NCBI RefSeq assembly: GCF_029338555.1
Contig: NZ_CP119989.1
Location: 186,001 to 250,000 of the forward strand
Direction: 5' to 3'
DNA: 64,000 bases
DNA from: Halobaculum marinum
GTDB lineage: Archaea; Halobacteriota; Halobacteria; Halobacteriales; Haloferacaceae
The notes under the pieces are model-generated. The model saw nothing but the letters and a program-made list of their open reading frames with translations. It searched no databases and was not told where the DNA came from. Shown one piece after another: positions 1 to 9,188 of this stretch (its first letter is position 1; every line of letters begins with the position of its first letter). Position numbers and translations under genes: made by a program.

Positions 1-597
1 CGCGGAGTTGCCCGCGATGGACATCGTGAGGTCAGTCTCCTCGCCCGACTTGATGCGGACCTCGTCGGCCACGTTCAGGCGGTCGACCATCTCCTGCTGG
101 AACTCCGCCTGCGCCTCCCAGTCGAGGCTGACGGCGTCGTACACGAAGTTCTCGTACTCCTCGGTGCTCATCCCGGCCAACTGGGCGCGGCCCTCGGTCG
201 GGAACTGGGTGAGACACCACGTCTTCGAGAGGCGTTCCTGCTGGACGGGGCGGGTGGCGCGGTTGTAGGCGGCGGTCGTCTCGGGGTCGACGTCGACCTT
301 CTCGGAGACGTTGCCGCCGCCGCGGGCGATGACGAACGCGTCCGTCTCCTCGAACAGCGCGAGTTTGTGCTCGGGGAGTTCGAAGTCCTCCTCGCGGGCG
401 CGCAGGTACGCGCGGTCGGCGCGCGTCGAGTTGTTCAGGTAGACGGGGTTGGCGCCGATGTCGCCGGCGTACTCGTGGAGGGCGACCGCGAGGTCCTCTG
501 CCTCGGCGGGGAGGTGGATGACGAGGTTGTCGCCCGCCTCCAACTCGATGGAGTGCTCGACGATGGTCTCGGCGTGCTCGCGGATGCGTGGGTCCAT
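1..597 (-). CDS. M29 family aminopeptidase, C-terminus beyond window
   Basis: About 199 N-terminal residues of an aminopeptidase of the thermophilic metalloprotease (M29, AmpS/PepS-like) family. The protein begins MDPRIREHAETIVEHSIELE, followed by GDNLVIHLPAEAEDLAVALHEYAG, the typical N-terminal domain of these cytosolic dinuclear-metal peptidases. The KSGEETDLTMSIAGN strand is the last part seen. The metal ligands lie in the missing C-terminal half, so catalytic competence cannot be judged. The gene is truncated by the window edge, not visibly broken. The next gene upstream (652-939) ends 54 bases before this start and could share its transcript. Confidence 0.85.
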   Translation of the reverse strand, partial: MDPRIREHAETIVEHSIELEAGDNLVIHLPAEAEDLAVALHEYAGDIGANPVYLNNSTRADRAYLRAREEDFELPEHKLALFEETDAFVIARGGGNVSEKVDVDPETTAAYNRATRPVQQERLSKTWCLTQFPTEGRAQLAGMSTEEYENFVYDAVSLDWEAQAEFQQEMVDRLNVADEVRIKSGEETDLTMSIAGNSA

Positions 598-651
598 GTG
601 CGGCGCTTGCGGCGCGGGCGAGTAGGGGTTTCGGTCGCGACCGGTCGGGCG

Positions 652-939
652 CTACGGCCCGCCGTAGCCCTGCTCGGTCGCCCACTCGCGGAGGCTGGCG
701 TACACGTCCTCGCGGTCCTCGCGGTCACCCGACGCGAGCACGGTGTATCGCTCGGCCTCGCGGTCCTCGACGACCGCGAACGACTTCGTCTCGGTCGTGA
801 TCAGCATCGCCGGCACCACTTCGGTGCCCGACCGCTTCGCGATCACCTCGTGGTGCGCCTCGACGATCCGCTCGGACTCGGTGAGGCCGCGCACCTGCGC
901 CGCCGCCATCGGGTACGGGAGGGCGTCGATCAGCGCCAC
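652..939 (-). CDS. small hypothetical protein downstream of alaS
   Basis: Predicted 95-residue acidic cytosolic protein that I do not recognise. It contains TESERIVEAHHEVIAKRSG, then a beta-rich stretch (MLITTETKSFAVVEDRE, ERYTVLASG) and ends EWATEQGYGGP. It has no Cys and no membrane segment. The GTG at 939 lies 4 bases after the alaS stop, which suggests an operon with alaS; an ATG at 909 would give an 85-residue product. Codon use matches its neighbours. The protein looks real because the other frames here give only Arg/Pro-rich translations. Confidence 0.6.
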   Translation of the reverse strand: MALIDALPYPMAAAQVRGLTESERIVEAHHEVIAKRSGTEVVPAMLITTETKSFAVVEDREAERYTVLASGDREDREDVYASLREWATEQGYGGP

Positions 940-943
940 CGCC

Positions 944-3712
944 CTACGCCTCCAGTTTCTGTCGGAGGACGTCCGGCGCCGCCTCGAGCGCCTCGTCGAG
1001 CGCGTCCACGTCGGGGCCGCCGCCCTGCGCGAAGTCCGGCGGGCCGCCACCGCCACCGCCGACGCGACCCGCGAGGTCGCCGACGACCTCGCCGGCGTTG
1101 ATGCCGACGCCGTCGGGGACGCCGACGACGAAGGTGGCCGCGCCACCCTCGCCACTCCCGAGCACGGCGATGCGACCGTCCTCGACGTGGGCGTTGGCGG
1201 TCGCGCGGAGTTCGTCGCTGTCGGCGTCCATCCGTTGGACGACAGCGACGGCGTCGCCGATTTCGACCTCCTCGCCACCCGCGGCGGCGCGCAGTTCCGC
1301 CAACTCTTCCTTCAGGCGGTCGATGGTCTTGCCGCGCTGCTTCCACTCGGTGAAGAAGCGCTCGGCGGTCTCGGGCACCTCCTGGGCGTCGACCGACAGC
1401 ACGTCCGCGGCGTCGTACAGCGCGTCCTCGGTGCGGTGGGTGGCGTCGATTGCCGCCTCGCCCGCCGCGAACACGAGGCGCTCCACGCCGTCCTGGACAG
1501 GCTCGGCCTTCAGGAGCTTGATCGTCCCGATGTCGCCCGTCCGAGCGACGTGGGTGCCACCGCACGCCTGCACGTCGTCGCCGACGCGGATGAGGCGAAT
1601 CTGCTCGCCCGGCGGGATGCCGCCCTGGTACAGGTCGAAGCCGTGTTCGGACTCCGCCTCGTGGCGGTCGGGCCACTCCTGTTTCACCGGGAGGTTCCGG
1701 CGGACGAGGTCGTTGGCGACGCGCTCGATCTCTTTCACCTGCTCGCGGCTCACGCGGTCGTAGTGGGCCACGTCGAGGCGCGACGACTGGAGCCCCTTCT
1801 GGGCGCCCGCCTGTCGGATGTGGTCGCCGAGCACCTGCCGGGCCGCGTAGCCGACGATGTGGGTCGCCGTGTGGTGGCGCATCAGGCGGCGCCGGCGCTC
1901 GGCGTCGACCTGCCCACGGACGAACTCGCCCTTGCCGGGGTCTTCGTCGGTGTGGTGGAGCACCACGTCGCCCGAGAGCTGGACGTCCTCGACCTCGACG
2001 GTGGCGTCCTCGGTCGACAGCGTCCCCCGGTCGGCTGGCTGCCCGCCGCCCTCCGGGTAGAACATCGTCTGGTCGAGCACCACGTCGTAGCCGTCCTCGC
2101 GCTCGAACACGTCGAGGACGACCGCCTCGAACTCGGTGCGGTCCTGGTCGTCGTAGTACAGTCGCTCCGTCTCCGGGAGGTCGGCGAGTCGCTCGTCGGC
2201 GGACTCGTCGCGGTCGAACGCCTGCTCGGAGTCGTGGCGGGAGGCGACCAGCCCGTAGAAGTCGTCGGGCACTTCCACGTCGGCGCCGCGCTCGGCGGCG
2301 ATTTCCTCGACCATGTCCGGCTGGATGCCGTGGGAGTCGTACAGTTCGATGAGGTCCTCGACCGGGATGGACTCGCCGGTGCCGGCGTACTCGTCGGCCA
2401 GCGCCTCGACCTTGCGGCCGCCGCGTTCGAGCGTCTCGCGGTACTTCTCGACCTCGGTGCGCACCATGTCACGGATGGTGTCGCGGTTCTGGTAGCCGAG
2501 GCGGTCGGCCTGCATGTCGACCAACTCGTCGAGCGGCGCGTCCACGCCGACCTCGTCGACGAGGCGCTTCGTCCGCCGGAGCACCATCCGCGCGAGGTAG
2601 CCGGTCCCGACGTTCGAGGGCACGATCTCGTCGCCGAACATGTACGCCAGCGTCCGGCAGTGGTCGGCGATGGCGTAGATGTTCTCCAGCGGCTCCAGTA
2701 GCGTCGTCAACTCGTCGGTGTCGACGTCGAGTTTGTCCGCGATGTTGTCGCGGGCGGCCTCGATGTCCTCGACCTCGTCGATGTCGAGGTGGCCCGCGAG
2801 CGTGGAGGCGCGGCGCACCAGCTCCTCCTCCTCGTCGGTGAGACCGACCCCGGCGTTCTCCTTGAGGAAGTCGATCATCTCGGGGTACACCGCCTCGTAC
2901 ACGGTGGGAGTGCCCTGGCTCATCCAGGTCCACCGCTCCAGCCCGTAGCCGGTGTCGACGATGTACGTGTCCATCTCGGAGTACGTGTTGCCGTCCTTCA
3001 ACTCGTACTCGCCGTCGGGGTCCTGCTCCAACGACATGAAGACGAGCGTCGCCAGCTCCGCGCCCTTGTAGATGACCTCGATGGCGGGCCCGGCGTTGCC
3101 GCCGCCGACCCACGGGTCCTCGATGTAGGTGATGTCCGCCAGATCCGCGCCAAGTTCCTCGAACAGCCCGTCACACAGCCGGACGGTCTCGTCCTTCCAG
3201 TACACCTCCCCCGAGTAGGCGTACTTGTCGCCGACCTCCTCCTTGGCGTTGAACGCGTGGTGGGCCATCATCTCGAACGCCATCGTGTGGCGCCCGGTCT
3301 TGCCCACGTTGTCGATGTCCTGCATCCGGATACACGGCTGGGAGATGGTGAGGGGGTTCGCCGGTGGCGGCGTCTCCCCGGAGGTGACCAGCGGCTGGAA
3401 GTCGTAGATAGACGCCTGCGTCAAGAGCACGTCGTCGCGCCAGCGGTTCGCCGCGACCGGGTACGGCGCGATCCGTTCGTGATCGTGCTCCTCGAAGTAC
3501 GAGAGGAACGCCTCGCGCATCTCCTCCAGCGTGTACGGTTCGTCGAACCCGGGGGCGCCGACGAACGAGTAGTCCTCACACGGCGGTTCGCCGCATAGCT
3601 CGCGCTCGTCGTCGCGGGTCCAGAAGTGCGCGCCGCACGACGGACACTCCTTCCGGGAGAACCCCTCCTCCTCGAAGTACTCGAGGCGGTACTCCGCAGT
3701 AAGGTCGCTCAT
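944..3712 (-). CDS. alaS: alanyl-tRNA synthetase, archaeal type
   Basis: Charges tRNA-Ala with alanine; class II synthetase with an editing domain, cytosolic, about 922 residues as usual for the family. The N-terminus has the archaeal Cys pair module [10 protein letters not shown] ... LCGEPPC. The class II catalytic core follows with [19 protein letters not shown] and [17 protein letters not shown]. The editing domain is recognised by [19 protein letters not shown] (near residue 613) and the zinc ligands in [13 protein letters not shown] (near residue 715). The C-terminal oligomerisation region has a glycine-rich [16 protein letters not shown] stretch. I chose the ATG at 3712 ([18 protein letters not shown]); two codons upstream there is another ATG. 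It is divergent from the kinase gene at 3818 and its 3' end is 4 bases from the small gene at 939. Confidence 0.97.
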   Translation of the reverse strand: MSDLTAEYRLEYFEEEGFSRKECPSCGAHFWTRDDERELCGEPPCEDYSFVGAPGFDEPYTLEEMREAFLSYFEEHDHERIAPYPVAANRWRDDVLLTQASIYDFQPLVTSGETPPPANPLTISQPCIRMQDIDNVGKTGRHTMAFEMMAHHAFNAKEEVGDKYAYSGEVYWKDETVRLCDGLFEELGADLADITYIEDPWVGGGNAGPAIEVIYKGAELATLVFMSLEQDPDGEYELKDGNTYSEMDTYIVDTGYGLERWTWMSQGTPTVYEAVYPEMIDFLKENAGVGLTDEEEELVRRASTLAGHLDIDEVEDIEAARDNIADKLDVDTDELTTLLEPLENIYAIADHCRTLAYMFGDEIVPSNVGTGYLARMVLRRTKRLVDEVGVDAPLDELVDMQADRLGYQNRDTIRDMVRTEVEKYRETLERGGRKVEALADEYAGTGESIPVEDLIELYDSHGIQPDMVEEIAAERGADVEVPDDFYGLVASRHDSEQAFDRDESADERLADLPETERLYYDDQDRTEFEAVVLDVFEREDGYDVVLDQTMFYPEGGGQPADRGTLSTEDATVEVEDVQLSGDVVLHHTDEDPGKGEFVRGQVDAERRRRLMRHHTATHIVGYAARQVLGDHIRQAGAQKGLQSSRLDVAHYDRVSREQVKEIERVANDLVRRNLPVKQEWPDRHEAESEHGFDLYQGGIPPGEQIRLIRVGDDVQACGGTHVARTGDIGTIKLLKAEPVQDGVERLVFAAGEAAIDATHRTEDALYDAADVLSVDAQEVPETAERFFTEWKQRGKTIDRLKEELAELRAAAGGEEVEIGDAVAVVQRMDADSDELRATANAHVEDGRIAVLGSGEGGAATFVVGVPDGVGINAGEVVGDLAGRVGGGGGGPPDFAQGGGPDVDALDEALEAAPDVLRQKLEA

Positions 3713-3785
3713 TACCACGTTGTGCCCCGTCGCCGCGCAAAAGGGTTCCGGGCCGCGGTCGCCGTCGACCGCGCCCCCGTTACTC

Positions 3786-3794
3786 TTAAATTAA
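3786..3794 (+). promoter_or_regulatory. TATA-like box of the histidine kinase gene
   Basis: TTAAATTAA lies about 28 bases before the ATG at 3818, the spacing expected for a leaderless haloarchaeal transcript. It is the only AT-rich patch in the alaS/kinase divergent interval. Its complement could also serve alaS with a leader of about 50 bases, so it may act in both directions. Confidence 0.6.
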
Positions 3795-3817
3795 GGAACA
3801 ACAACGTAGGGTAACCA

Positions 3818-6580
3818 ATGGCGGATTCTCTCGCCGAGCCGTCGCGTCTCGTCCTCGTCGTCGCGGACGAGTCTGCGGCGGTCCCAGACGGACTCGTGGG
3901 CGGCCTCGGCGAGTCCGTCGAGGGGGTGGCGACCGACGTCGCCACACCTGCGGCCCTCCGCGACCCGTTGGAGGCTGGCGACCGACTCGAGGCGGTCGTG
4001 CTGGTCAACGACCCACACCTCCCCGACGACGTGGTCGACCTGCTCGCGACGACGCGGGTGTGTGTGATCGCGTACGCCGAGACGGAACCCGCCGCCGACT
4101 ACGTCGACGGCTACGTCGACGCCGGAACCGGGGCCGAACGGCTCGCCGAAGAGATCGCTCGGGCGCGCGTGGGGGAGACGCGACGCCAACTGCGCGCGGC
4201 CCGCCGGCGCGTGACCGAACTCCACGCCGGGACGGCCCGACTGGCGGCGACCGAGAGCGTCCCCGACCTGTTCGAGCGGGCGATCGAAGTCGCCGAGCGG
4301 ATTCTCGCGTTCGACCACTGTTCGATCTCCGTCCGCGAGGGAGACAACCTCGTCTCGCGCGCGCGGTCGACCGACGCGGACTGGCTGCGCCAGCGGGTAC
4401 CCATCGACGAGTCGATCGCCGGCAGAGCCATTCTGCGCGACGAGACGATCCACGTCGAGGACGTCACCGCCGACGAGAGTGCCACGGACGCCACCTCGGG
4501 GTCGGGCATCTCGGTACCGTTTGGCGGTGACGCCGTCTTCCAGGCGGTGTCACGGCAGTCACACGCGTTCGACGAGACGGATCGCGAACTCGCCGAGTTG
4601 CTGACGACGCACGTCGGGCAGGCGTACGAACGGCTCCGGGCGGAGGCAGACCTGACCCGGCGCGAGCGCGTCATGGCGGAGCTCCACGAGGCGGCGCCGC
4701 GACTCGTCGACGCCGACAGCGAGGCGGAGCTGTTCGAGCTCACCACCGAGATCGCCCAGCGCGTGCTCTCGTTCGACCGCTCGTGCGTGTACACGCTCGA
4801 GGGCGACCAGTTCCGTCTGCGCGCGACGACCGACCCCGACCTCCCGACGGCGTTCCCCCGTGGGTTCGGGGCGCTGGGGTACAGCCACGCCGAGAAGGCG
4901 TCGCTGGTGTCCGACGACGTCGTCGCCGACAGCGTCGCCGAGTCCCACGACGGGGAGTCGCGCTCGCTCATCTCCGTCCCGTTCGCCGAAGACGCCGTCT
5001 TCCAGGCGGTGACGGACGCCACGGGAGCCTTCGACGAGCGCGACCTCGAGTTCGCCGAACTCCTGGTGTCGTACGCGACGGCGACCCGCGAGCGCATCCG
5101 CTCGGAGGCCGCGCTGCGTGAGGCGCGACGGGTCACCGAACAGCTCCACGACTCCGCCGCCGACCTGGCGGCCGCCGACGACGAGCAGGCGCTGATCGAC
5201 CGCGCGATCCAGGCCGCACAGGACGTGTTGTCGTTCGCCGAGTCGACTATCTCGCTCAGGGAAGGCGACAAACTGGTCCCGGTGGCCACCTCCGAGGAGA
5301 CCCTGGACGGCGCCTCGCGCCCCATGAACCTCGACGAGGGCGTCGGCGGTCGGACGTACCGCACGGGCGAGTCGATCATCGTCGACGACGTCGCGGAGCA
5401 CGACGACGCCGACCCCGTTCGGGCGGAGTACCGGTCCGGGCTGTCGGTGCCTATCGGCACCCTGGGTGTGTTCCAAGCGGTGTCGACCGAGCCGGGCGCG
5501 TTCGACCGGGACGACCTCAACAACGCGGAGCTGTTGATGACGCACGTCGCCGTCTCGCTGGAGCGACTCCGGACCGAAGCCGATCTCCGATCCGAACGCG
5601 ACCGGCTGTCGGCGCTGTTCGAGAACGTCCCGGACGCGGCGGTCTCCTTCGAGTTGGCCGACGGCGACCCGGTCGCCCGCGCGATCAACTCGGCGTTCAC
5701 CGAGACGTTCGGCTACGGCGAGGAGATGATCGGTGAGTCCATCGACGAGTACATCGTCCCCGGCGACGCCGAGGAGGAAGCCATAGAGTTGAACGAGCGA
5801 CTCCGGCACGGCGAGAGCATCCGACGCGAGTGTCGACGGGAGACCGTCGACGGCGTGCGCGACTTCCTCATGTACGTCGTGCCGCTGGAACTCGGCGCCG
5901 AGAACATCGGCGGGTACGCAATCTACTCGGACATCACCGAGCGACGCGAGCGCGAGCGAGCGCTCCAGCGGCAGAACGAGCGCCTCGACGAGTTCGCCAG
6001 CGTCGTCTCCCACGACCTCCGGAACCCGCTGTCGATCGCCGAGGGGTATCTCGACCTCGCACAGGAGACGGGCGAAGACGAGCACCTCCAGACGGTCGGC
6101 GAGGCCATCGAGCGGATGCGGACCCTCATCGACGACCTGCTGCGCCTCGCCCGCGAGGGGCGCGTTGTCGGCGAGACGACGGCGGTCGAACTCGACGACA
6201 CCGCCCGCGGCGCGTGGCGGATCGTCGACACCGCGGACGCGTCGCTCGCCGTCGATGGGGGCGTCGTCGACGCCGACCCGGACCGACTGAGTGAACTGTT
6301 CGAGAACCTGTTCCGCAACGCCGTCGAGCACGGCGGCGACGACGTGCACGTGACCGTCGAGCCGATTCCCGGGGGGTTCGCGGTAGCCGACGACGGCCCG
6401 GGCGTGTCGCCCGACCGCCGCGACGACGTGTTCGAAGCCGGCGTCTCGACCGCCGAGAACGGCACCGGCTTCGGGCTGGCCATCGTCCGCCGCATCGCCG
6501 ACGCCCACGGCTGGGCGGTGACGCTGGTGGAGGGGGAAGACGGGGGCGCGCGCTTCGAGTTCACGACACGCGACGGGTGA
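3818..6580 (+). CDS. sensor histidine kinase with three GAF domains and one PAS domain
   Basis: Predicted 920-residue soluble sensor kinase. An N-terminal segment of about 110 residues (RLVLVVADESAAVPDGLVGG) has the look of a degenerate receiver fold. Three GAF repeats follow at roughly 138-275, 290-430 and 444-590; each has the FDxxxISVREGDNL-like core and ends SVPFxxDAVFQAV or a close variant, so they arose by duplication. A PAS domain lies near 594-705 (RLSALFENVPDAAVSFEL). HisKA is at 720-790 with the phospho-acceptor His near 731 in ASVVSHDLRNPLS. HATPase_c has the N box ENLFRNAVEHGG, G1 box DDGPGVS and G2 box GTGFGLAIV. No membrane segment is present and no response regulator adjoins it, so its partner is unknown. 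The ligand could be redox state, light or a small molecule; sequence alone does not say. Confidence 0.93.
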   Translation: MADSLAEPSRLVLVVADESAAVPDGLVGGLGESVEGVATDVATPAALRDPLEAGDRLEAVVLVNDPHLPDDVVDLLATTRVCVIAYAETEPAADYVDGYVDAGTGAERLAEEIARARVGETRRQLRAARRRVTELHAGTARLAATESVPDLFERAIEVAERILAFDHCSISVREGDNLVSRARSTDADWLRQRVPIDESIAGRAILRDETIHVEDVTADESATDATSGSGISVPFGGDAVFQAVSRQSHAFDETDRELAELLTTHVGQAYERLRAEADLTRRERVMAELHEAAPRLVDADSEAELFELTTEIAQRVLSFDRSCVYTLEGDQFRLRATTDPDLPTAFPRGFGALGYSHAEKASLVSDDVVADSVAESHDGESRSLISVPFAEDAVFQAVTDATGAFDERDLEFAELLVSYATATRERIRSEAALREARRVTEQLHDSAADLAAADDEQALIDRAIQAAQDVLSFAESTISLREGDKLVPVATSEETLDGASRPMNLDEGVGGRTYRTGESIIVDDVAEHDDADPVRAEYRSGLSVPIGTLGVFQAVSTEPGAFDRDDLNNAELLMTHVAVSLERLRTEADLRSERDRLSALFENVPDAAVSFELADGDPVARAINSAFTETFGYGEEMIGESIDEYIVPGDAEEEAIELNERLRHGESIRRECRRETVDGVRDFLMYVVPLELGAENIGGYAIYSDITERRERERALQRQNERLDEFASVVSHDLRNPLSIAEGYLDLAQETGEDEHLQTVGEAIERMRTLIDDLLRLAREGRVVGETTAVELDDTARGAWRIVDTADASLAVDGGVVDADPDRLSELFENLFRNAVEHGGDDVHVTVEPIPGGFAVADDGPGVSPDRRDDVFEAGVSTAENGTGFGLAIVRRIADAHGWAVTLVEGEDGGARFEFTTRDG

Positions 6581-6590
6581 GGAGGCCGCC

Positions 6591-7115
6591 TCAGTTGAGG
6601 ACGAGGAAGCGGTAGTTCAACACCGCCGCGAAGCACACCCACGCGAGATACGGCACCAGTAGCACCGCCGCACGGCGGTCGACGCGGGCGAACGCGGCGA
6701 CGGTGCCCGCGAGCAGCACCGCGAGGACCACGATGATGCCGAGCGCGAGTCCGATCTGCTCGAGGGCGAAGAACGTCGGCGTCCACGCGACGTTGAACAC
6801 GAACTGGAGGACGAACGCCCCCAGCGCGACCCGGCGCTCGGGCGAGGCGTCCGCGCGGACGAGGAGCCACACCGCCGCGCCCGTGAGCGTGAACAGCGTC
6901 GTCCAGACGACGCCGAACACCCACGACGGCGGGTAGATGGCGGGCTTGACCAGCGCGTCGAACCACGCGGAGTCGGGGCCGCCGAGGACCGCCGGCACGC
7001 CGCCGACGACGTTGACGAGGAGCACGAGCGCGACGAGGCCGAAGAGCCCGTCGAGTCGGTCGTCGAGCCCCGAGAGGGGGCCGGCACGGTCGGTCGAGGA
7101 CGCGGAGTCTGTCAC
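6591..7115 (-). CDS. tspO: TspO/MBR family membrane protein
   Basis: Five-helix tryptophan-rich sensory protein of the TspO family, which binds tetrapyrroles and isoprenoid-like ligands in the membrane. Signatures visible are KPAIYPPSWVFGVVWTTLF, LGAFVLQFVFNVAWTPTFF, LVPYLAWVCFAAVLNYRF. I chose the GTG at 7115 (VTDSASSTDRAG), giving 174 residues. The ATG at 7142 overlaps the TTTTAT box at 7141-7146, which sits 26-31 bases before the GTG, so the longer form would start inside its own promoter. The gene is convergent with the sensor kinase (stops 10 bases apart). In haloarchaea TspO has been linked to oxygen and carotenoid/opsin control. A retinal locus lies about 31 kb away, but no direct link is visible. 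Confidence 0.9.
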   Translation of the reverse strand: MTDSASSTDRAGPLSGLDDRLDGLFGLVALVLLVNVVGGVPAVLGGPDSAWFDALVKPAIYPPSWVFGVVWTTLFTLTGAAVWLLVRADASPERRVALGAFVLQFVFNVAWTPTFFALEQIGLALGIIVVLAVLLAGTVAAFARVDRRAAVLLVPYLAWVCFAAVLNYRFLVLN

Positions 7116-7140
7116 GACACGTGCTACGCGTCGAGACGGC

Positions 7141-7146
7141 ATAAAA
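7141..7146 (-). promoter_or_regulatory. TATA-like box deciding the tspO start
   Basis: Read on the minus strand, TTTTAT is 26-31 bases upstream of the GTG at 7115. It overlaps the upstream ATG at 7142, arguing that the GTG is the true leaderless start. Confidence 0.5.
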
Positions 7147-7176
7147 CGGACCGCGAGTCGTGCGTACGGGGTGGTC

Positions 7177-8202
7177 TCAGGCGTCGGCGACCGCCGCCGC
7201 GATCAGGTCGAGCGCCTCGTCCACGTCGTCCTCGTCCACGTCGAGGTGGGTGCACAGCCGACAGGTGTACTCGCCGAAGGCGTGGAACTTCACGCCCGCC
7301 TCCTTGCAGGCGGCGGACAGTTCCTCGCCGGTGAGCCCGGCGGCCTCGCTGTTCACCATCACGATGTTCGTGTCCGGCGCGGGTGCCGACAGCCCCGGAA
7401 TCTCGTTCAGCCCCGCGGCGAGGCGGGCGGCGTTGGCGTGGTCGTCGGCGAGGCGGTCGACGTTCTCCAACGCGAGCAGGCCGGGCGCAGCGATGAGGCC
7501 GACCTGCCGCATCGCGCCGCCGAACAGCTTCCGGATACGACGGGCGCGCTGGATGAACTCGGCGTCGCCAGCGAGCATCGAGCCAACCGGCGCGCCGAGT
7601 CCCTTCGAGAGACAGAACATCACCGAGTCGACCTCGGCGGTCATCTCGCTCGGCTCGGTGTCGAGCGCGACGCAGGCGTTGAGGAAGCGCGCGCCGTCGA
7701 GGTGGACCGGCACGTCGCGGTCGTGGGCGGCGGCGGCGGCCTCGTCGATAGCGGCCTTCGGGACCGCGACCCCGCCGCGGGAGTTGTGGGTGTTCTCCAG
7801 ACACAACAGCCCCGTGCCGGGGCGGTGGAGGTCCTCGGCGACGTAGCCGTCGCGCACCTGCTCGGCGGTGGGGACGCCGCGGTCGCCGCAGTCGAGGATG
7901 CGCGGTTGCACCTGCGACAGTTGCGGGATCCCGCCCAGTTCCCACTTGTACACGTGGGCCTGCTCGTCACAGAGGAGTTCCTGCCCGCGGTCGGTGTGCG
8001 TGCGGATGGCGATCTGGTTGCCCATCGTCCCCGAGGGGACGTACAGCGCGTCTTCCATCCCGACGAGGTCGGCTGCGCGCGCTTCCAACTCGTTTGCGGT
8101 GGGGTCGTCCTCGTACACGTCGTCGCCGACGGCGGCGTCGCGGGCGGCGTCTCGCATCGCGTCGCTGGGCCGCGTCACCGTGTCCGACCGGAAGTCGATC
8201 AT
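7177..8202 (-). CDS. threonine aldolase / beta-eliminating lyase family PLP enzyme
   Basis: 341-residue fold-type I pyridoxal-phosphate enzyme of the low-specificity L-threonine aldolase family, which cleaves L-threonine or allo-threonine to glycine and acetaldehyde. The start MIDFRSDTVTRPSDAMRDA is diagnostic. VPSGTMGNQIAI, CLENTHNSRGGVAV and HLDGARFLNACVAL follow. The PLP-binding Lys is in FCLSKGLGAPVGSML (near residue 201). It ends with EDDVDEALDLIAAAVADA. A CCTATTTCC box about 27 bases upstream of the ATG fits a leaderless transcript. It runs in the same direction as tspO but 61 bases separate them, with a separate tspO promoter. Substrate stereospecificity cannot be read from the sequence. 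Confidence 0.92.
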   Translation of the reverse strand: MIDFRSDTVTRPSDAMRDAARDAAVGDDVYEDDPTANELEARAADLVGMEDALYVPSGTMGNQIAIRTHTDRGQELLCDEQAHVYKWELGGIPQLSQVQPRILDCGDRGVPTAEQVRDGYVAEDLHRPGTGLLCLENTHNSRGGVAVPKAAIDEAAAAAHDRDVPVHLDGARFLNACVALDTEPSEMTAEVDSVMFCLSKGLGAPVGSMLAGDAEFIQRARRIRKLFGGAMRQVGLIAAPGLLALENVDRLADDHANAARLAAGLNEIPGLSAPAPDTNIVMVNSEAAGLTGEELSAACKEAGVKFHAFGEYTCRLCTHLDVDEDDVDEALDLIAAAVADA

Positions 8203-8290
8203 ACGCGAGTGTCCGCGTGGCAGGGGAAATAGGGAGCGGTCGGCGAACCCCGACGCCGATCCCCGGGATTGACGCCTCGCGGCGGCGAAC

Positions 8291-9088
8291 GTGCGATCAG
8301 TGCCGTACGCATCGAACGGGGACGTGGATCTGTACTACGAGGTGGACGGCGAGGGCGACGACGACCGCGACGTGGACGCCGTCGCGTTCTGCGGCGAGGT
8401 CGGGTTCGGCCCGTGGCAGTGGGGCTGGCAACACGCCGCGGTCGCCGGGCCGTACCGGACGGTCGTCCCGGCGACCCGGGGCACCGGCGACTCCGACGCC
8501 CCACCCGGGCCGTACACCGTCGGCCAGTTGGCCGCCGACCTCGACACCGTGCTCGCCGACGCGGGGGTCCGGTCGGCCCACGTCGTCGGCGTCGGCCTCG
8601 GCGGGATGGTCGCGCTCCACGCCGCACTCCACTCGAACCGGGCGAAGAAGCTCGCACTCGTCGGGACCCCCGCGTACGGCGGTGGGCTAAATCCCGACGC
8701 GCTGTGGGCCGACCCCGGCGACCCCGCCGCGCTGGAGGCGTCGCTGCGGGCCGCCGTCACCGACGACTTCCTCGACGCGATGCCCGACGCGGTCGCCCGC
8801 ATCGTCGAGTGGCGCGCCGCCGAGGACGCCGACCGCGACGCGTGGGAGGCCCAGCGGGCGGCGCTCCGCGAGTTCGACCTGTCCGACCGACTGTACGAGG
8901 TGACCAACGAGACGCTCGTGCTCCACGGGAGCGACGACGCGGTGTGTCCCCCCGCGAAGGGACAGGAACTGGCTGAGGGACTCCCGCGCGGGGAGTTCGT
9001 CGCGGTCGACGGCGCCGGCCACCTCGCGACCGTCGAGGCGAGTCGCGAGGTGAACGACCGGATCCTCGGGTTCTTCGGGGAGGAGTGA
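8291..9088 (+). CDS. alpha/beta-hydrolase fold protein lacking the nucleophile serine
   Basis: 265 residues with the alpha/beta-hydrolase fold: substrate-oxyanion strand VAFCGEVGFGPWQWGW, elbow region HVVGVGLGGMVALHAAL, acid in TLVLHGSDDAVCPPAKGQ and catalytic His in VDGAGHLATVEASREV. In active relatives the elbow is G-x-S-x-G. Here residue 102 is Gly (codon GGC at 8594-8596), so the usual Ser is absent while Asp and His remain. It may be an inactive binding protein or use another chemistry. The GTG at 8291 is the only start that keeps the first strand (SVPYASNGDVDLYYEVDG). It is divergent from the threonine aldolase gene by 88 bases. Confidence 0.85.
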   Translation: MRSVPYASNGDVDLYYEVDGEGDDDRDVDAVAFCGEVGFGPWQWGWQHAAVAGPYRTVVPATRGTGDSDAPPGPYTVGQLAADLDTVLADAGVRSAHVVGVGLGGMVALHAALHSNRAKKLALVGTPAYGGGLNPDALWADPGDPAALEASLRAAVTDDFLDAMPDAVARIVEWRAAEDADRDAWEAQRAALREFDLSDRLYEVTNETLVLHGSDDAVCPPAKGQELAEGLPRGEFVAVDGAGHLATVEASREVNDRILGFFGEE

Positions 9089-9188
9089 GCGACCAGCGCG
9101 GTCGAACTGCCGAACACCCGCGTCCGCGTCGCCGGCGAACGTCGGCGGTGACGCAAGTCCTTTGCCGCCCAGCGCCGTCAACCCGGCA

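Noticed and set aside
743-2701. Long plus-strand open frame opposite alaS
   Set aside because: It lies antisense to a clear alaS; high GC content gives long open frames on the opposite strand.
7116-7142. Longer tspO start at the ATG 7142
   Set aside because: That ATG overlaps the TATA-like box that best fits the promoter, so it is unlikely to be in the transcript.
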